Source: Buxus sempervirens | Lineage: Eukaryota > Streptophyta > Magnoliopsida > Buxales > Buxaceae | DNA length: 64,000 nucleotides | Assembly: GCA_947561395.2 (NCBI GenBank) | Contig: OX387191.1 | Span: forward strand, 12,501-76,500 | Reading direction: 5' to 3' | In this document: positions 60,881-64,000 of the stretch, piece after piece | How positions within the stretch are numbered: the first letter of the stretch is position 1 | Layout: every line of letters begins with the position of its first letter | Position numbers and translations under genes: made by a program | The notes under the pieces: generated by a model | What the model was told of the DNA's origin: nothing | The model's input: only the letters and a program-made list of their open reading frames with translations | The model's database searches: none

Positions 60881-63120
60881 CCTGAATAATTCACTCTAAT
60901 AAATAAAAAAAAAGGGAAACAAGAAAATAACGCAGTACCCAGTCGAAATTAACTCCACAATGGATAATGAAATACTTCCATTAGATCTCTTTCTCACTTG
61001 TCCTGATTCGTTGTGGTTCTGTGGCTTGATACGAACAAATCTACGCACTTCATCAAATGCTCTCGTCCGTAAGATAAGAGTTTAACTCGATACTCTTCAA
61101 TTCCGACCGCAATTTTCTTGGTTTGGAGTTGAGATGGGTGCGTGAATAAGTAATGCGTGAGGGGGGGAGAGAGAGATTGTATGACATGTTTAGGGATTTC
61201 GGATATAAACTCCAAACAAATGACAGAAGATTCTTCACGTAAAGGGTGGACTTTTGAGCATGTCAAATCATGGATTTAATAAGAAGAGGTAAAATAGGAA
61301 GCAGAGCAGCTTTTTCCTTTTTCCACTCACAGCTCTCACGCCCTTTTTCTCTTTTGTTTTCTTCTTGTTTGGTGCTTCTCCTTCCCGTTAACTCCTTTTT
61401 CTACTTCTTGATACTGAGTAGAAAGAGTGAGGGAGGAGGAGATTCCCTTTTTGCAGTTTTAGTGACGAATTTGATTTCAACACGTTAGTAAGATCTCGCG
61501 TACATCTTTTTGGCAGCATAAAGATTTAGAGGAAGCCTAATACAGTCTCATTGTAAGTTATTACTATCACACAATCTTAAAAGTAGACGATGAGAGATTG
61601 ATGTTCCGCGCTTTTCTTTTGGATTGAGAGGAATTAATATATTTTTTTTATCTCTCCAATAATCCCTTCTCTTATGCAGGCAGGAAAAGGATCTTTATTA
61701 TCTGATTGAACTCCTCATGATTTCCACATCTGGGTCCCTGAAAATATTCCACCGACTCGCAAATGGGGTTCTTTCTTTAGCCTGCGATATTCTATTTGTT
61801 TGCTAATGAGTTGTACAAAGATGCCTTAGTGTTTGCATTGACGTAAGGAAACGAAAAGGGAAAGCAGGGAAGGTGGATGGGGTGGTTTGTGGTGGTTCTC
61901 CTTTTCCTTTCTTTTGATTTTTTAATCCCTTTTCTTGCTAGTGTCGCCCAGGTACCATTGATGTAAAAGATATATAGAAGATTTAAATGTGAGACTATTA
62001 TATATATATATATTAATATATACACGCGCGCGCGCACATATATTCCTTTGTGTCGAGCAATATGCATAGAAAGGTGTTTGAAGGGATTGCTTGCTATAAC
62101 AGTCTTTTCTGTACTGACGAGAGGTTACCTGCAAGGAAGTTATCTGAAAAGCCATGAATGAAAATCCCAGAAGGAGACAAACAAGGATGGGTGGGTGTTA
62201 GTATTATCCTGTTAAATGTGTAGTCTCTATTCAACATTTAAGGCTTTGCGTGTGAGAACTGCCCTGTGTAGGAATGGAGGGGTTGCGGAAAATGCTCCAA
62301 GCCTCCAAGGGATCTAAAACTTGTATCAGATGGGTTTCTACATGCATGACAAAACGGTTTTGTTAACCGTGCTCTTGCTTATATTACCCGAGAGCAACAA
62401 GCAAATATATGCTCATGATATAATAAGAGAATTAACAAGAGCAGAGAATCGGATCTTTAGTTCTGAAGTATATAATTAATGTTGGATGAGCTGGTAAAAT
62501 AATCTTTAATTCCTAGGTTTGCGTGTTTTCTCCTGTCTTTGTTCCATCTACTCTTCTCCGGTCTCCACACACATGGACACAGGAATTTCTTTCCTCTTCC
62601 AGCAATCTACTAAGCTAAGCTGATAAGCGATCAGGATTCTACACCCGAGGGTAACAATGTCCGAAAAGATGAGGGAATGTAAAGACAAAAAGGGCATGAA
62701 ACCCTAAAATATCTCTGTCAGCAAACGAGAGAGAGAGAGAGAGGAAGAAACTGTGAATAGCGTTAGCTTGCACATCATACGAACAAATATTCACAAAAAC
62801 AAGCTCTCCACACCCCCTAATACTACTTGCTAATTACTACTAGCATCACCACTTCCTCCCTGCATCTGGCAGACGATGTCCTGTCAAACAAACTGCATTC
62901 TCAGATGTTCCATTAAAGCAAAGGAATGCAAATTTCCCCAATATCTTCTTCCCATGTTTCTGCCTTTTCATTTTCAGTGCACAAGCCTATTCCCGTTCCC
63001 TCCTCTTCCTTTCCCTCTCTCGGGTTCCTCAACCACATCACTCTCCCCAAACTATTACTACTACTACCACTATTTGCTACTGCCACTGCATCCAGAAGCG
63101 CACCAACGAGCTTGTGAGAT
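60881..63120 (+). promoter_or_regulatory. Upstream region of the LAS-like gene
   Basis: About 2.2 kb without a recognised gene. Minus-strand open stretches at 60994-61266 have no family I know. Simple repeats lie at 61160-61175 (G/GA), 62000-62038 ((TA)n then (CG)n(CA)n) and 62726-62743 (GA). LAS genes depend on extensive flanking control regions in other species; no specific site can be pointed to here. An in-frame TGA at 63115-63117 directly precedes the start codon. Confidence 0.4.
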
Positions 63121-64000
63121 ATGCTCAGCTCTTTCAGCTCTTCCCATGAAGAAGACGACGAGCCATCAGATCTCCAATACCAGATTCCCCAGGCATCACG
63201 CCGCTTCACCTCTCCTTCCAACGACATGCGCAAATTATTGATCAGTTGCGCGGAACTCATCTCCCAATCCGACTTCTCCTCGGTTCACCGCCTCATCAAC
63301 CTACTCTCTGCCAACTCCTCTCCTTACGGGGACTCCACCGAAAGGTTGGCCCATCAATTCACCAGAGCTCTCTCCTTCCGTCTCAATCGCTCCTTCTACA
63401 ACTCTGTCTCTTCAACAGCCGTAGCCATCCCCACCACCACCGCCAGCACAAGCGGTGCCGTGATTCCTTCGACGACTGTTGGAGATGCTACCGCCGGTCA
63501 TCCCATCATACCTGCCTACGCTCCCGACGCGGAATCTCTTCAGTCCTCTCATCTCTTCCTCAACCAAATCACCCCATTCGTTAGATTCAGCCACCTCACT
63601 GCCAATCAAGCAATTTTAGAAGCCGTCGAAGGCCATCAATCTCTCCATATCCTGGACTTCGACACCATGCATGGTGTGCAGTGGCCTCCATTGATGCAAG
63701 CAATTGCCGAGCGTTCCGATCCCTTCAATCCACCCCCTAAGATCCGAATCACAGGTACCGGCCAGGACATGGACATCCTTCGAAGGACTGGTGATCGCCT
63801 TCAAAAATTCGCTCACTCTCTGGGCCTTAAATTTGAATTCCATCCGCTTCTCCTTCACGGCGACCACCCCACTTCTCTGGCTCTATACCTGCCTTCAGCT
63901 GTGGCTCTCCTCCAACACGAAACGCTGGCTGTGAATTGTGTGCTTTATCTACACAGGCTGCTTAGGAGGGAGAGGGACGACTCAGAAGATATCCGGATTT
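63121..64000 (+). CDS. LAS: GRAS transcription factor, LATERAL SUPPRESSOR (SCL18)-like, 3' truncated by the window
   Basis: LAS promotes the formation of axillary meristems in leaf axils and acts in the nucleus. The frame is open from ATG 63121 to the window end, 293 complete codons. The ATG is the first after an in-frame TGA six bases upstream. After a serine/acidic head (residues 1-33) comes LHRI (MRKLLISCAELISQSDF, then NSSPYGDSTERLAHQFTRAL, about 36-90), a variable Thr/Ala-rich loop, FLNQITPFVRFSHLTANQAI (146-165) and the VHIID-type block HILDFDTMHGVQWPPLMQAI (176-195). After it comes RITGTGQDMDILRRTGDRL. These match Arabidopsis LAS as I recall it (NSSPHGDSTERLVHLFTKAL, FIRFGHLTANQAILDA) more closely than other GRAS groups. 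LAS is a single-exon gene, and no intron is seen here. The PFYRE and SAW regions lie outside the window. Confidence 0.92.
   Translation, partial: MLSSFSSSHEEDDEPSDLQYQIPQASRRFTSPSNDMRKLLISCAELISQSDFSSVHRLINLLSANSSPYGDSTERLAHQFTRALSFRLNRSFYNSVSSTAVAIPTTTASTSGAVIPSTTVGDATAGHPIIPAYAPDAESLQSSHLFLNQITPFVRFSHLTANQAILEAVEGHQSLHILDFDTMHGVQWPPLMQAIAERSDPFNPPPKIRITGTGQDMDILRRTGDRLQKFAHSLGLKFEFHPLLLHGDHPTSLALYLPSAVALLQHETLAVNCVLYLHRLLRRERDDSEDIRI

Noticed and set aside
60994..61266. 90-codon minus-strand frame upstream of LAS
   Set aside because: No domain recognised and codon choice looks unremarkable; not enough to call a gene, although a captured or relic fragment cannot be excluded.
62913..63609. 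Minus-strand frames opposite the LAS-like gene
   Set aside because: The plus strand encodes a conserved GRAS protein over the same bases; the antisense frames are shadows.
1..64000. tRNA, rRNA or organelle DNA insertions
   Set aside because: No tRNA-like cloverleaf, rRNA or plastid gene motif was noticed by eye; a tRNAscan or organelle search could still find short ones.

Overview
This is nuclear DNA of a flowering plant. Genes have many small exons with GT-AG introns up to about 8.6 kb, the intergenic DNA is AT-rich, and remnants of hAT, CACTA, Mutator-like, LINE and LTR-type elements fill the introns and spacers. The species cannot be named from the sequence. Long TE-filled introns and no grass-like GC bias in the coding exons suggest a non-grass lineage, but this is only an impression.

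Layout. 1-633: unassigned. 634-11074: one decayed hAT DNA transposon with a perfect 8-bp target duplication. Its transposase (minus strand) is broken by a 556-bp hAT-type MITE inside the BED zinc finger and by a nested pair of large non-coding LTR-like elements (3644-10051, containing 5835-9934). 11083-29074 (+): a 12-exon Enhancer of polycomb-like gene (EPL1 family, NuA4 histone acetyltransferase subunit) encoding 452 aa, whose introns hold at least five LINE pieces and another LTR-like element. 29075-34065: spacer with a minus-strand CDT1-like pseudogene joined to a kelch-like piece. 34066-42327 (+): a five-exon clade-E-type PP2C phosphatase of 557 aa with an MG-C acylation-type N-terminus. 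42328-44073: spacer with a LINE RNase H relic. 44074-56274 (+): a four-exon CWC25 splicing-factor gene of 449 aa, with an internally duplicated intron 2 and an 8.6-kb intron 3 full of repeats. 56275-63120: spacer with a MITE-like element and one end of a CACTA element. 63121-64000 (+): the first 293 codons of a GRAS gene very like LATERAL SUPPRESSOR (SCL18), cut by the window end.

The four intact genes all lie on the plus strand. They belong to different processes (chromatin acetylation, protein dephosphorylation, pre-mRNA splicing, axillary meristem initiation); nothing suggests they act as a unit. The exon models rest on GT/AG sites, kept reading frame and recalled similarity to the Arabidopsis or human families, not on transcripts.

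The most informative content is the record of nested insertions. In several cases removing one element plus one target-site copy restores the broken host element's reading frame, which fixes boundaries and order of insertion from sequence alone. I saw no sign of a new defence, biosynthetic or RNA-guided system. The least familiar things are a family of large non-coding LTR-like elements carrying arrays of short hairpin-forming repeats, and one member with a 1.4-kb GGTACCTTAG minisatellite.
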